A DNA stretch of 64,000 bases from Mytilinidion resinicola (GCF_010093595.1 NW_022985469.1:78599-142598), one strand, 5' to 3'. Shown: positions 1 to 12,471, counted from the stretch's first letter. Notes: generated from the sequence alone by a model not told the origin. Made by a program: numbers and translations.

Positions 1-1208
1 CCAAACAACCCAACCCGTTTATCCTCCCCAAACCTCACCCCCTTATTAATCCCTCTGCACGGGAGTCTCCCCCCCCATCAACCTGCCATCACCCTAAAGT
101 CCCGCAATCCCCAACGCCGAATCCAAGGGCATCCCCATGTTGCTCCACCGATCGCTCAGAAGCACCAAGGGCGCACTCCCGACACCGAAGCCCCACTCTT
201 CAAGTTCCAGTCGGCGCTGAAGGTCCCGTTTTCCAATTGCGCGCGGCCGATATTCGTCCTGGGGCCCTGGAGAAGACCATCATCGTCGGTAAGGCTAACG
301 CGTGTGTTGGCGGTTGTGTTGTTGTAGGTGCAGCTGTGATTTGAGTGGGATGAAAGTCCCGGGAGGATCTTTGGCAGTTTGGGAGGTGGTAGGAATCGTC
401 AGCGGGAGCGATGCGGATCGTGAGGACGAGGGAGAAGAGGAGGAGTGAGGGAAAGCGGAGCGGCTGCTTTTGCTTCCTGTTTTCTGGAGTTAGATCAGGT
501 GTTTATTGAGCATATGGGATCCAGTCACCTTGCAGTGTTCATGAAAAAACGAAGAGCAGCGGTACTCATACTTTCGCGATTAAGTAAGTAGTCTTCATAC
601 TGTGAGTAAGCAGCACGAGTAAACAATGTTTCAATCCGCAGTCAAGTTGCAAGAGTCAAAAATTTAGGGAAAGAGTCATCATTGCCCATACTACTAAAAG
701 CTGGCTACGAGACCAGGTCTGAAAGACCGAAATTAACAAAGGAAATTAGAGAGCCAACACGGAGGCCGACCGACCCGAGCGTTGAAACATAGACCACTGG
801 ACAGCATTTGAGCGCACTTGGTGTTGGTGGACAGGGACGCAACAAGCTCAAACCGCGGTACGGTGCTAGACCAATCGCGATCCAACTCAATGGCTTCGCC
901 GGGAAAGGAAAAAGAGTAGCCAAGGGAAAACTGAGATTTTGGGAAAGAAACCAGCCGATGGTCCAGCGCTGACATTGCCACTTAGGAAAGTAGAGCAATC
1001 AAATCGCCAAGGTTGACTGGTAAAAGAAAACAGCTAACTTGTCATGAGGGATCTCGTAGGACAGTCGGACAATAAATCCAAGTCTCCTCCTAGGTCCCTG
1101 AAGCGCATCTTAGATCTTACCAATAGTGAAGATCACAGACTATTGACAAGAACAGGCGAGAGCTAGGGAAGAAACAAGGTCAAACGAGATCTATCCCGTC
1201 ACCAGAAT
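1..1208. other. Region without a supported gene
   Basis: No reading frame here looks convincingly coding. Bases 120-290 on the minus strand give about 40 codons of plausible sequence ending at a stop, but no start, splice partner or family is recognisable. The right end is the 3' flank of the dynamin-like gene. Confidence 0.5.
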
Positions 1209-4068
1209 TCAGCATATATCCATGGCGTCGGTGTCCCCGCTCGCAGCTCCTTTGTACTTGTCAAGGAGCTCGGCGAGACACTTTCGACCTTCAACAAGCG
1301 CTTGGCGCTTGTTGAGAAGGGTGCGTCGTCGTTCTGCTCTCTCCGGATCCTCCTCAAGCAGCACTTTGCATCGGTCGCGGCCTATTGACAAGTTAGTATG
1401 GAAAGTGTGACGACCAAGGCGAGGACTCTTACCGTCATCAGCGAAGACACCTAAGCCGGTGGTAAGCTCCTCGTGCAAAGATTCACGAAGAAACTTGAAC
1501 AATTTGGCCTGCAGATTCAAGCAAATGTTGCTGTAGAATCTGACGGAAGAGATCTTATAGTAACCTCGAACCTTTGACATCACCTCAACCTCTCGACGGT
1601 AGGGATCGTCCCTAATGATCTTCGAAACTTCTGGTTTTGCCTTCAGTCCGGCAAGTTCTGATTGCTTTGTTTCTTTTCCAGTAATCGCGTTCTTTTCTTT
1701 GACGTAGATGATGAGGCGTCGCGAAATCCGAGCATCTTGGAGAACGCCCAATGCCTCGAGAATGTGGTGGTCCCACAGCTTGTCGTCACCGGCGAACGGC
1801 TTCTCTCGTTCAACGCGCAGTGCATGCACTGCCAAGGTGTCGCGTTGCTCGCTCATGTGCGACGTCAGAAGCTGATCGACAATCTCCCAAGCCTTTCCGT
1901 AAAGCTCGCTCGTTTTCCAGGGTCCGAAGATTTGGTCGAATATTCCTTGCATCTGCGACCGCAAAGCTTGCTCCAAAGATCGGAAAAAAGTAGCCATAGG
2001 CTTGTCCCAGTCTTTTAGAGACTCCAGTATGAGGAAGTCGAGAGCCTTAGAGTCGATCTCTCTAGGAATGTCTGAAGACGATATGTCGTTCAGAACTTTG
2101 CAGATCCTATCTAAGTAGAAGACATTGGGCAAGGCTTGCGACTTCTTCCGCGTCGGAGTCTTCGGGGCCTGTTGTCGCGACACGCTGCTGGGCTGGGCCA
2201 TTGGCATCTGTCTCGGAGTGGATGGTTCGTCTACTCTACGACGCTTCAAGGAAGGCGTGGAAGCGATCTTCTCAGGCGTAGGTGATTGGTGATCATCTTC
2301 TGAGTCCCCTGTCAAATCTATTTGATTAGGGAACAGGCCAGTGTCTAGGTCCCCTTGGATATGGAGAGATGGCCGCATTGCTGTCAGGTTTCGCAGGAAA
2401 GATTCTCTCTGGGCTTTCCATGTCAGGCGCCACTCGTTGAACGGATGTTCACCTTCCATCAGCTTTGTAACCTGATTTGAATATGATTGGAGTAATGACA
2501 GCACAGCGCCCAACGCATTTTGAGTGGGGGGTTCCGGGATGTTTTCCAGCTCTAAATCCAATTCGTCGATCTGAGTGCGGATGGACTCGCGGATTTTGGG
2601 CAGGTTCTTTACCATTCGCTCAGCTAGTTGGTCGGACAAGGCTTTCTGCAGGTTAAAGGTACCAAATCGGTCTTTGAATTCCGCAAACTTGGTCGCCCAC
2701 GGCTCCTTGGTTGAGAAAAACATTGTCTCAATTTGTCGAGCCCGGACATTGTCTATTCCACCGTCCAAGTCAGCCTGCGACGGTTGTTTGGTGACATAGT
2801 AACCTAGAGGCAGGTAGAATGTTTTCTGGTCACCGCATAGCATTTTGCGCCACATATCCACTGGGTCTCCAAGTGGGATACGGTCTGGTTTCGTGAGGAC
2901 GCCTGGTGACGTGTTAGCACATGATTCCAAAATTGTAACGGCCTTCGATCGGGGGATACTAACCAACGCAACGTTCATGCGCTCCCACTTCCTTTGCCAA
3001 TCTCGCTGCGCTGGAATTGTGGGGATCTCCTTCCATCGACTTGGCAAGGAGGACGATGGTATTCGGAGACTTAATATATTCAGCCGCCAAGTTTCTGACA
3101 ATGTCGACAAGCCACGGCTTGTCTTCGTCTTCCGTCTGGTTGATGATCCCAGGAAGATCGTAGAATGACAAGTTGATTCGTCCGGGACCCGAGATCTCGA
3201 CAGACACAACATTCGGAGTGAATTCACATTGAAGCCCATCAGTATTCCCAATATCTTGAACGCGGCCAGAAGCATATTTCGCAGTGGGCTGCCCAGGATT
3301 CAGGAGAGCGAGCTGAGCGCGATGAATCCCCTCTCGCAACTTGTCTTTGCTGTCGATCATTAAGAAGGGGATAACCACAGGAGTGGCGTTTGCAATCCAT
3401 GGCTTGAAGGGTGAGTCCTCGTCCGTAGAGTCGAAGATGCCCTGTGGGTAGAATTCGTAATTCCGATGCAGATCGATCTTGCAACGCCACACGGCGCCGG
3501 GTTCGTTGTCCCCAAGAGACTTGATTAGTAGCGGACACCGCGTACATGTCCCTGAGCTCCGAGGAACTGTAATATCGGAGATCGCCTCGATGACAGACGA
3601 CTTGCCCGCTGATTGATCGCCTAAAACAACGATATTCGGGAGGGGAACTTCATGGTTCTGTAGCCCAAGCTCAGAGAGGCGGTTGAGGGCTTGCAGCAGC
3701 TCCTTTGGGCGACGTGCAATAGCTTCCATGTCTGGAGCTTGCATGTTGGCGGTAGCCTCTTGCTTGATTTGAACTAGAACGGTAGGGTTAGCGAGATGGT
3801 CGATCTATCAAGTGAGAGTACGGGAGGAGATCTTACGATCGCTATCGAAGCCGTTGTGTTGCACCGTCGAAGAAGAGCTGGCAGACCCTTTTGCGGTGGC
3901 TTCGTCTGAGTTGCGCGCGCGATCAACGTATATGCTCTCGTCTAGGATAGTAGTCTCGCCGGAACTAGACTGAGGAACAAATTCGTCAACGTCAATGGGT
4001 TCTACCGGTCGAGTCGGCAGGGCCTTCGTGGCCTTCTGGGGGGCCGCCTTCTGAGACCGAGTGACCAT
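1209..4068 (-). CDS. Dynamin-family large GTPase (894 aa)
   Basis: Four exons: 4068-3837, 3773-2964, 2902-1433 and 1381-1209; phases join cleanly to 894 aa. Visible dynamin G-domain motifs are the P-loop GDQSAGKSS (about residue 127), the G3 motif DLPG (about 283) and the G4 motif TKPD (about 351), which is completed across intron 2. A helical stalk and a C-terminal GED-like helical region follow. These GTPases normally remodel membranes by GTP-driven oligomerisation. The start is the ATG of MVTRSQ; the in-frame codon upstream is only TTG. Odd: a low-complexity insertion near the middle carries IDLTGDSEDD, KRRR and TPTRKK, and the N-terminal tail carries PIDVDEF. Together these suggest nuclear-targeting and SUMO-interaction-like motifs, which is inference. 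Intron 3 is 51 nt, in frame and free of stops, so retention would still give an open protein. It could be called Mx-like rather than Vps1/Dnm1-like; family membership is firm, subfamily is not. Confidence 0.9.
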
Positions 4069-5673
4069 TCTGCACTGAAAGTCCAAGTTAGTGAGAACTA
4101 CAAGATGAGAGCATACGACTTCAGCGTTTTAGTCGGAGAGATAACGTACCGGGCTATGCGGGAGCGAAAGCCGCGAAGAAATAGACGCACAAGCCTCTGG
4201 AGGAGGATGAGGTAGTAGAGAGAAAGACGTCGAGCGAAGGACGAAGATATAAGAGGTTGGAAGCGAGGTGAAGCGAGCGCTGACGTAATGCAAAGAAAGA
4301 GGTGAAGAGAAGACCCGCTTAGCAGGCAGCAGTGGAGGGCAGGTCAATGATGAGAACACGGTGAATATTGAAAGCTCTAGAGTGAGACGGGACGAGAAGA
4401 CAGAGGAATAGCCAGTTTTATAGAACACCAACTTCGCAGAATACGCCAAAGCCCATCAAAGGGCGGTGTCCATCCGCCTTGTCTGATTGCAAGATCTTCC
4501 ATCGCAGCCAAAGAATAAGGTAATGAGGTGCTTATGTTCAATGGGTAGAAGGTCACGTGCTGCATGTGGATTGACGTTGTTCTCTAGCAGTTGTTGGAGG
4601 CAAGCAATGTACCAGGTCACCTTGGAGTTGGGTCCAAGCCACGGCACTAAGCAATTATCACTCTTGCATTCTTGAGATGAGACCAGCAGTCTCTTCAAAA
4701 GGACCCCAATCGGACTCGGGAACTCGGTTTCAGATGAAAAGTGACAGAATCTCAGATCTCAGTAAACCAATAAAGCCAGTGGATGGTGCCCACCTGCCAG
4801 CGGTCGTGCTTCCAAGTGCGACAGTCGGTCGTCCTGTAATTACGCCATAGGTGAGTCATAGGGGGCGAGAGATAGGAAGGAGCGGAAGTCTAGGAACGAG
4901 ATATGTAGAGAAACATGTCAAAATGTTCAACTTAGTGCAAATGCTATAGGACATATCACCGTTCTGATGGATGCACCCATTGCGGGATTTTTCAAGAACT
5001 GGATTCAGCCTTGACCCATAAATAGCTGCGACTCGTGTCTTGCAAGCTCCCCGATGGTACGTATTGACGGCGGCCAGACTGTCCGCTGTGCTGCGTTCGT
5101 GCATCTCAATACTTCTGAGGCAAAATTTTCCTGGAGTTGGGGCGGTCTTCGTCAAATGAGAACGCTTTTGCTATCTCCTCATCTCAAGGGAGGGGTAACG
5201 CCTTGAATGGGTCTCCCAGATCAGAGGAAGCGCCAAGAACTTCTGGGACGATTTAAGGTGAGCGGTCACATCTTCTCGATGTCGGTCGTGGGCTGCCCTC
5301 CGACCCCCAGTTTTGCAGCCAGGGCATCGTATCGGCCTGAAGGACGGCGCTGTGACTGCGATGTGGTTGCTGATCTTGATGTCGTTGATGCGGAGCAATT
5401 TTCAGGGGGAGTTTACAAAGATGGGATGGAATGAAGTTGAGGGTGGAGAAATTCGGATCACGTGAATATTGCCGACTCTCGAAAAAAGTTCCAAGAGTCT
5501 CGCCGAAGACATCTCCACGCATCTCCATCCGCCCCATCACGTCCAACCGTCGCGCCTCTATCTCGCCATCTCATTTCTACTCCGCACGCCAGGCGAACCG
5601 CATCTCAGTCTGATCTGCAACCTCCGCGACGTCGTGAACGTCTTCAACCTCGGTTTCCCTTCCAACACAAGAG
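4069..5673. other. Divergent intergenic region (dynamin-like gene / tim17)
   Basis: This holds the 5' flanks of two divergently transcribed genes. The short frames on both strands have no start context, splice signals or recognisable protein features. A purine/pyrimidine-rich stretch at about 4180-4420 lies just upstream of the dynamin-like start and may be promoter or 5' UTR. Confidence 0.5.
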
Positions 5674-6446
5674 ATGGATCACTCACGAGACCCGTGCCCA
5701 TGGGTGGCACTGAGTGATTTTGGAGGTGCATTCTGTATGGGAGTGAGTCTAGGAAACAATCGCGCTCTGGGAATTCATGCTAACCAGTCCCTAGGCAATC
5801 GGTGGCTCAGGTCCGTATTCCATCCCAAACTCGAAGATACCTCGAACGAAAGCGCTAACAAATCTCCAGTATGGCATGGCATAAAAGGCGTAGGTTCTTC
5901 TGCAAAATCACACAAATCACAAGCTCACGATTGTACAGTTCCGGAATAGCCCTTACGGTGAACGACGGATAGGCGGTACGATACCCCTCCTCCCCGTAGA
6001 CCTTTCTACGAGCTGACATTCCAATCCAGCCATCACGGCCATAAAAGCGCGTGCGCCAGTTCTAGGAGGAAATTTCGGCGTATGGGGTGGTCTCTTCTCG
6101 ACATTCGACTGTGCGGTCAAGGGCATCCGGTGCGTTTACAACTCTCTTCCCCGACTCCCGGCTATCACCCTCTCCGCCATCTCCATGGGCTAACGAATCC
6201 GCGAGTAGACAAAAAGAAGACCCCTGGAACGCCATCATCGCCGGTTTCTTTACCGGTGGCTCGCTCGCCGTTCGCGGAGGCCCTCGAGCCGTGCGGAATG
6301 GCGCCATCGGCTGCGCAATCCTCCTCGCCGTCATCGAGGGTGTCGGCATCGGCTTCCAGCGCATGATGGCAGAAAACACACGACTCGAGCCTCCTCCACC
6401 TCCGCCGCAGCAATCAGAAGTTGGAGGTGGAATGATGGTGGCATAG
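5674..6446 (+). CDS. tim17: Mitochondrial inner-membrane translocase subunit Tim17 (159 aa)
   Basis: Six exons: 5674-5742, 5795-5810, 5870-5889, 5939-5975, 6030-6129 and 6209-6446; the phases sum to 159 aa. The joined protein opens [20 protein letters not shown] and continues with [20 protein letters not shown]. It then shows the four hydrophobic Gly-rich segments of the Tim17/22/23 family, including [30 protein letters not shown] and a Pro-rich tail. Tim17 is a core part of the TIM23 complex, which moves presequence proteins across or into the inner mitochondrial membrane. Exons 2 and 3 are only 16 and 20 nt, and the coding sequence would be unreadable without them. A CTAAC branch point precedes the last acceptor. 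Length and motifs match the family. Confidence 0.95.
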
Positions 6447-7022
6447 ATTTAGTGAGCCTGCGGCATACATAATGGAGTTGAACGTGGGCGGATTGGATAT
6501 AATGCGACGAGTTACGGATGCTGGGATGATTGCACACACGCATTTCTCTCCGATGGAATCTTTTGTCCTGGACCACGTAGTCTGCCCGAATTCCGGCGTC
6601 CGGTCTCATGGACCGCATGAGCCCCCGTTTTCGACTTTTCTCACTCAACTCAGACTTTCTTCTTCCTGTCTATATTATTTACGGGGCGTTTGAGCTTTTG
6701 TCAGTCTCACGATTTCCGAGGCTGTCGCCCTGTAAAATGTACCACACTGTAAGACCACGGAGAGATGGTTGTAGAGCATGGTCTCCGGACTAGAATTGGA
6801 GACAAGGATAATTATGATTCAAAACACTTCGTTAAACGTGCAATTGCAAACGCCAAATACTCCCAGCGGCCCATAACTTCGGCAGAGAATGAATTTCGTC
6901 CTTGAAACACCAAAAAAAAGATAGACAATGGGTATCCCTACGCCACGCCTTCAAACCATCTACCCTCCACTACCATTACTAAATCTCGCACTTCAACACT
7001 CCCCATCGCCTACCCACTCCAC
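6447..7022. other. Convergent 3' region between tim17 and FMP52
   Basis: This lies between two converging genes and should contain both 3' UTRs and terminators. I see no coding frame of interest and no clear structured element. Confidence 0.5.
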
Positions 7023-7886
7023 CTACTCTCTCCACTCCACTCTCCCCAACCTAACAATCTCCCCCATCCCCACCACCCACACGCCTGCCTCCCGCTTCCC
7101 CTCCACACACGCCAACCCCGCGGCCACCGCCGCGCGCGCAATCACAACCGAGTCCTGCGCCCACGGGTCCTTCAGCCCATTCCACACCTTCCCCAGCCCA
7201 TTCGCCACGCTCCGCAGCACTACCTCGGCCGCGCCCGCGCTCTCCCGCTGCCCCACGATCAACCCCGGCCTTACAATAACCGTATGTTCAAACCCCAAAG
7301 CTTTAACGGCCTCTTCTAGCTCGCCCTTCATGCGGTTGTACGCGAAGCGCGAGGTGGCGGACGCGCCGACGGCGGAGATGAGGACGTAGGTGTCCGCGCC
7401 GGCGTGCTTGGCGGCGGTGGCGAGGGCGAGGTTGACTGCGGGTTCGGGGGAGGTGTGTCAGTGAGGTTTCATGGAGAAAGGCAGGTTGGACACAGTTCCA
7501 AAGACAAATGAGACGAGTTGTGTGTGCTAGGAGCTTACGTACGGTCGTGGTCGATTTTGTATTGGTTTTCGAAGGAGCCGGCGGCGGCTTTGGAGGTGCC
7601 GAGGCCGGAGAGGAAGAGCTGGGGCGGCGGGGAGGTGGGGAAGAGGGAGGGCCAATCGGTAGGAGAGAGGGATTGGAGGGGCGTGAGTTTGTGGGAGGTG
7701 AGGTGGGCGAGGTCGCGGCGGGTGTAGGCGAAGACGGCGGAGATGGAGGGGAGGGCGAGGAGGGTGGTGAGGATGTGGGAGCCCTGGGGTGGGAGTTAGT
7801 TGGGTTGAGGGAAGTGGATTTTGGGTTGGAGGCAGGAGAAGACGTACGACTCGGCCGGTGCTACCTGCCAGAACTGCGGACGTCAT
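7023..7886 (-). CDS. fmp52: FMP52-like mitochondrial NAD(P)-binding protein (230 aa)
   Basis: Three exons: 7886-7848, 7783-7543 and 7435-7023, giving 230 aa. The N terminus MTSAVLAGSTG followed by RVGSHIL is the Rossmann dinucleotide-binding start of the FMP52 family (atypical short-chain dehydrogenase, NAD(P)-binding). Later segments such as QLFLSGLGTSKAAAG, KIDHDLNLALATAAK, FAYNRMKGELE and HTVIVRPGLIVGQRES fit the family along its length. FMP52 is a mitochondrial outer-membrane-associated protein of unknown reaction in yeast. The family usually has Leu where this protein has Arg in GSTGxVGS. Intron 1 (64 nt) contains a CTAAC-type branch site. Identification rests on pattern recall, and the splice phases support it. 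Confidence 0.88.
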
Positions 7887-9105
7887 TATGGCGGGTGTAT
7901 TGGGAATTTGGTGGTTGAGTGGTGGTGTTGTGTTGGAGCTCAAAGCCGATGGTGGTGTGGTGCTCAGGTTATATTCAGATATGATGCAATGGCCTCGTCT
8001 CAGGATTGCAGGGCTTGCCTATTTCTTCGTCAACGCAGACACCATATAGCGGTGATTAGTGTTTATGTGGTGGTATGATTCTGTACGGGTGCCTCGTGAA
8101 GCATGAATTGTTGTCTACACCGGGCAAATATCAAGGTAGACGGAGCAACGTTCCAGCGTTTGCAGAGAAAGAAAAAGGGCCTCGGCTCGAACAGCGATGC
8201 TAGCACATTATGACGACGGTCCGGGAGCTCCGCAGCTGGAGGAACTCCACCACCCCGAGTTTTCCCCATTGAAAGTCCACTGTTTGAGAGACTGGTGATG
8301 CATATCTCTGGAATCAGGTGAGGATGATCCTTGCGTTCTTTTGGTTGCATGTGATGTAGAATGCAGCGGCAAGTGGTCTGCTCAATCCCTTGTCCCTCAC
8401 TCTTTCAAGTACCCTCCAGGACACAACTTGGCTGTGAGCAAAAAGACGGGATTCAAAGACTAGGAGACTAAGGTTCGGGTAGAGTAGGTAGGAAGTTGTG
8501 TAAGCTGTCATGATGTACCGCTTGCTGTTTCGAGAGACTCTTGCGGCTTCCCCCCAGCTTTTCCCTACAGTTATGTGCGCATGCAGATGCACCCCCAAGT
8601 TCGAAGGTTCAAGTTTCGGAAATACCTGCCTAATCTCCGCTGAAAAGCTAGTCCTGCATCAGTCCTCGCTAGTCCTGTGGTAGTATTCTGTTGTCGTCGT
8701 TGCTGGCTAAGGACCTACGAAAGAATGGGGATTGCTGCTATAGGACTAATGATTACAGCTACAAGAGTAATGATTACTCCTACAAGCCTACCTGCCTACC
8801 TTTGTAGGGGTTTGGCGGAGATTACGGAAACTATATTTGTAACTTGATTCTTTGAATGCAAAAGCGCCTCTGCATGCGCACATGGCTGTACATACAAGTG
8901 GTAAGTCTTGGGCCGCAGACATCTGACGGCGCACTAATAGACGCGTCTAACCGGCACTCGCCGAGCCAGTCACCAGTGTTGTGAGTGGTACGGCTATCCA
9001 TGCGCAATAGTACTCGTCCCTTTGTACGAGGGCCCCTCACTGCTTTGTAATCCCGATTGCTCCTTCGGGACTCCTTGATATATCAGCCTTGCTTCCTTAT
9101 GGCCG
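7887..9105. other. Divergent intergenic region without a gene
   Basis: About 1.2 kb upstream of FMP52 and of the dehydrogenase gene. Short repeated words occur at 8640-8800 (AATGATTAC twice, TAGTCCTG twice), but nothing is long enough to define an element. No coding frame is supported. Confidence 0.45.
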
Positions 9106-9112
9106 TATAAAT
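9106..9112 (+). promoter_or_regulatory. Possible TATA box of the MDR gene
   Basis: TATAAAT lies 79 bases before the chosen ATG at 9185, a usual distance for a fungal TATA element plus a short 5' UTR. The sequence match is the only evidence. Confidence 0.35.
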
Positions 9113-9184
9113 TTGGGCAAGTACCATCACTCAACTAACACTTCGTCAATGAGACAGTACACTTCGATTACCCGAGCAGCAATC

Positions 9185-10513
9185 ATGGCCACCCGCAAAG
9201 CTATCGTCCACAAGTCCGCAGGAGTTGCCGAACTCGCAACCATCCCCGTGCCACCACCGAGAGATGATTACATCATCGTAAAGACCAAGGCTGTGGCCCT
9301 CAATCCGACCGATTGGAAAAGCCTCCATTCCCGCTTCACCGAGGGAGCCATCGCCGGCTGCGACTATGCCGGCATCGTGGAACAAGTCGGAAGCGCTGTA
9401 ACGAACGGCCTCAAGGTTGGCGACAGAGTCGCGGGATTCGTCCGTGGTGGTAAGTTCATATTGCTCGAGCTGGACATATGCAGTGTCTCGCCATAGATAT
9501 CCATGAACTCTCCTGTCACTAGTTGTAGAGCTTCAAGGTATTCTTGGGAATCTGAATAGGATGGGAGTTTATCATATCGAACATTCGGTGACTCGCTTGA
9601 GTCCCCTCGGAGGTGTCATACCTACAGATTTAGTCACAAGAGAGCGTCCGCATATCTACGGCGAGGAAATGTATATATGTTCCTCTAGCTGATCTAACGG
9701 TAATAGCGGACCCCGACAAGATTGATGGCGCCTTCGCCGATATCATCGCTGCGAAGGGCGACCTGCAGATCAAGATTGCCGATTCCGTCTCCTTCGAAGA
9801 GGGTGCTACCTTGGGCGTTGGAATTAGCACCGTCGGACAAGGCCTCTACCAGGCTCTCGGCCTACCTTTCCCGCCCCAGAAGGTAAAAGAGCCGACTACC
9901 ATCTTGATCTATGGCGGCAGCACCGCAACCGGCACGCTAGCCATTCAATTCGCGAAGCTGTGAGCTGCACTTCCCCGCGAATATGGTTCTGTCACTCATC
10001 TCGACTAGCTCTGGCTGCGAAGTCATCACAACCTCATCGCCGCGAAACTTCGACCTCTGCCGCAGTCTCGGCGCAGACCAAACCTTCGACTACAAGGAAC
10101 CAGATGTCGGCGCCAAGATCCGTGAAGCCACCAAGGGCCGCATCTCTCTTGTCTTCGACACCATCTCTGAACTCGGCTCTCCAGAGATATCTGCTGCCGC
10201 GATTGGGCCTGCCGGTGGGAAATACTCCTCTCTGTTGCCCGTCAAGACGCTCGGCCGAGAGGATGTGAGCGTTGGTTTCACTTTGGCGTACACCATTTTC
10301 GGTCTCATGGTCGAAACTCCGGAGCAAGGGGTCAGAGATTATGAATTCGGGGTCAAATTCTGGAAGCTCTCTGAGGGGCTCCTGAACTCGGGGAAGTTGA
10401 AGGCGCATCCGGCGGAGGTGAGGGAGGGTGGATTGATTGGGATTCTGCAGGGCCTCCAGGATTTGAAGGATGGGAAGGTGAGTGGAGTCAAGCTCGTCTA
10501 CAAGGTGGAGTAG
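9185..10513 (+). CDS. Zinc-independent medium-chain dehydrogenase/reductase (340 aa)
   Basis: Three exons: 9185-9449, 9707-9959 and 10009-10513, giving 340 aa. The N-terminal GroES-like domain shows [20 protein letters not shown] and [11 protein letters not shown]. The Rossmann domain shows [20 protein letters not shown] and then LGADQTFDY. The catalytic-zinc ligands of alcohol dehydrogenases are absent, as expected for the quinone oxidoreductase/trans-enoyl reductase branch common in fungi. An NADPH-dependent reduction of an activated double bond is therefore likely, with unknown substrate. Some relatives work with polyketide synthases, but no such gene is nearby. Intron 1 is unusually long (257 nt) and ends at TAATAG. 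An in-frame ATG at 9149 would add 12 residues with a mitochondrial-presequence character (MRQYTSITRAAI). Confidence 0.87.
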
Positions 10514-10985
10514 CAGCCTGGTACTGTCATGAGAGCTGGAAGACAGACTCAGTGTGTTATCTTTAAGTGCTACAAATCAGCCTGATAATACACTTATGCC
10601 ATCGCTTGAGGCGCTTTGATACAGTTGCGCGAGTCTTGAACTGATGTAAGTTTGTTTACTATCTGATACCCTGATGGAGTACCCCAAATAGGATCAAGTC
10701 GACTACTCTGCAGCTTGACCTCTTTCTCAAGAGGACGGCAAAACATTGTAATCAGTATATTTGCCTGGGCTTCAAAATCTGGTCCTGGAGTCTCGTCGCC
10801 ATCGTGCAGCTTCGCGGCTTCCTCGACTACGGAGCCATTTCCATTACCTTCGCTCCGCAACCTCCTCTGCCAACTTCAATCACACTCGTTTAAACCAAAC
10901 GAACCGAGTCCCTCTAATTCACTGCTACGACCTCATCGCATCGCGCTCCTAGCACGGCTCGGCTGCCTCCAATTAGGCCTCGAAG
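10514..10985. other. Intergenic region between MDR and MFS genes
   Basis: This holds the 3' flank of the reductase gene and the 5' flank of the transporter gene, both on the plus strand. No further gene or element is visible. Confidence 0.5.
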
Positions 10986-12471
10986 ATGCACAACAAAGAC
11001 GCTACCTCGCACATCTTCGTGTCGCAGGATGAACACCGCCGGACAACCCTCAAGATGCGCAGTATCGCCTGCCTCCAAGTCTTCGTCGGCTTTCTCGCTG
11101 CCATCAACTCTTTCGGGTTCCTTACCTCCTTCGGCGTCTTCCAAATCTACTACCCAGAACTGCTCGGCACCTCTGACTCCAACGTCTCATGGATCGGCTC
11201 CACCCCGATCTTTGTCGTCTCAGTCGTGAGCATAATCAGCGGAAGGCTGGTGGACACTGGCCATTTCCGTGTTGCCGTGATTGTCGGAGCTTGTTTGCAA
11301 GTTGTAGGGGTCTTCTGTGCCAGTGCTGCGAAGGGGTACTGGACGGTGTTCATAACCCAGGCAATTATCATGGGGTTGGGGAACGGGCTGGCGTATACGC
11401 CGTGCATTTGGGTTGTTGCGACGCATTTCGAGAGGAGAAAAATGCTTGCGATTGCGATCTCTTCTACGGGCGTCCCAGTCGGAGCCTTGATGTTTATCGG
11501 AGTGAGTACTCTCTGATCCAGGAAACTCATCCGGAACCATTACCAGGGAGATACTAACTTCATGTCTTCTAGCTAGGCAAAGAACTCATCCCGTCGCATG
11601 GTATCGGACCCTATCTGCGAGTTATAGGCTACATCTTGATTGCCACCAACGTCTTCATCATCGCAGCCGCTCGCCCTTTTGAGGCCTCAGAGAAATCTCT
11701 CAACAACGGCCTCGTCGACTTCGCCGCTTTCAAACGCCTAGACTTCGCCCTCTTCGTGGCTGGCGCCTGCTTCAACTTCCTTTCTAGCTACTTCGTCCCA
11801 TTCTACGTACGTCTCTCTTTCGCCGCTTCCCTCTCGCCACCAACTAACTCACTCTCCAACAGATCCCCTCCTTCGATAAAGACGCCCTCCACCAATCCAC
11901 AAGCTCCCACCTCAACGCACTTCTTCTCTTCAATGCCTTCGGTATCGCCGGGTGCATCCTCATGCCCTGGTTCGCGGACCAGATCCTCGGCCCCCTTCCC
12001 GCCTTCACTATCTGCATCCTGTTCAACGCCTCTGCCACTTTCTCCTGGCTCATCGTAGACAGCGAAGGCCCACTCTGGGTATTCGCCGCGTACTACGGCT
12101 TCTTTTGGCACGCAAAGAGGGCGCTTTTCATCTCGGCATCAGCGAGTGTAATACTCAAGCGGAATGGGTTGGGCGCTAGGATGGCGGTGTGTACCGTTGT
12201 GACGAGTGTGCCGATGCTCGTGGCGGCGCCCATTGGGGGTGCTATCATAGAGGGTTTTGGAGGGGAGTATGCGGTTGCGCAGTTGTACGCGGGGACGATG
12301 TATGTCATTGCGGCCGGATTGGTGGGGGCGGCGTGGTTTGTGCAGGATATGAAGAGGGCGGCGAATGATAGGCAGAAGATTGGGGTGAGAAGGTTCTTGA
12401 TGAGGACTTTCTCGAGGGAAGGTGGCAGTCGGGATGGGAGTCCGGATCTTCGTAGGACTACGTCGGCTTGA
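10986..12471 (+). CDS. MFS transporter, monocarboxylate-transporter type (452 aa)
   Basis: Three exons: 10986-11501, 11573-11806 and 11863-12471, giving 452 aa. About twelve hydrophobic segments are readable, beginning with ACLQVFVGFLAAINSFGFLT and FGVFQIYYPELLG. SNVSWIGSTPIFV and GLGNGLAYTPC follow, then a second half starting KRLDFALFVAGACFNFLSSY. This layout is that of fungal MCH/SLC16-like permeases, which sit in the plasma membrane or vacuole. The transported substrate cannot be inferred. The hydrophilic N terminus is short (about 23 residues), shorter than usual for the family, so an unseen upstream exon is possible. The tail is Arg/Ser-rich. Tandem orientation with the reductase gene is noted but a shared function is not shown. 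Confidence 0.85.

Noticed and set aside
9450..9706. Extra exon inside the long first intron of the reductase gene
   Set aside because: No frame inside it adds family-like residues, and the flanking exons join in phase without it.
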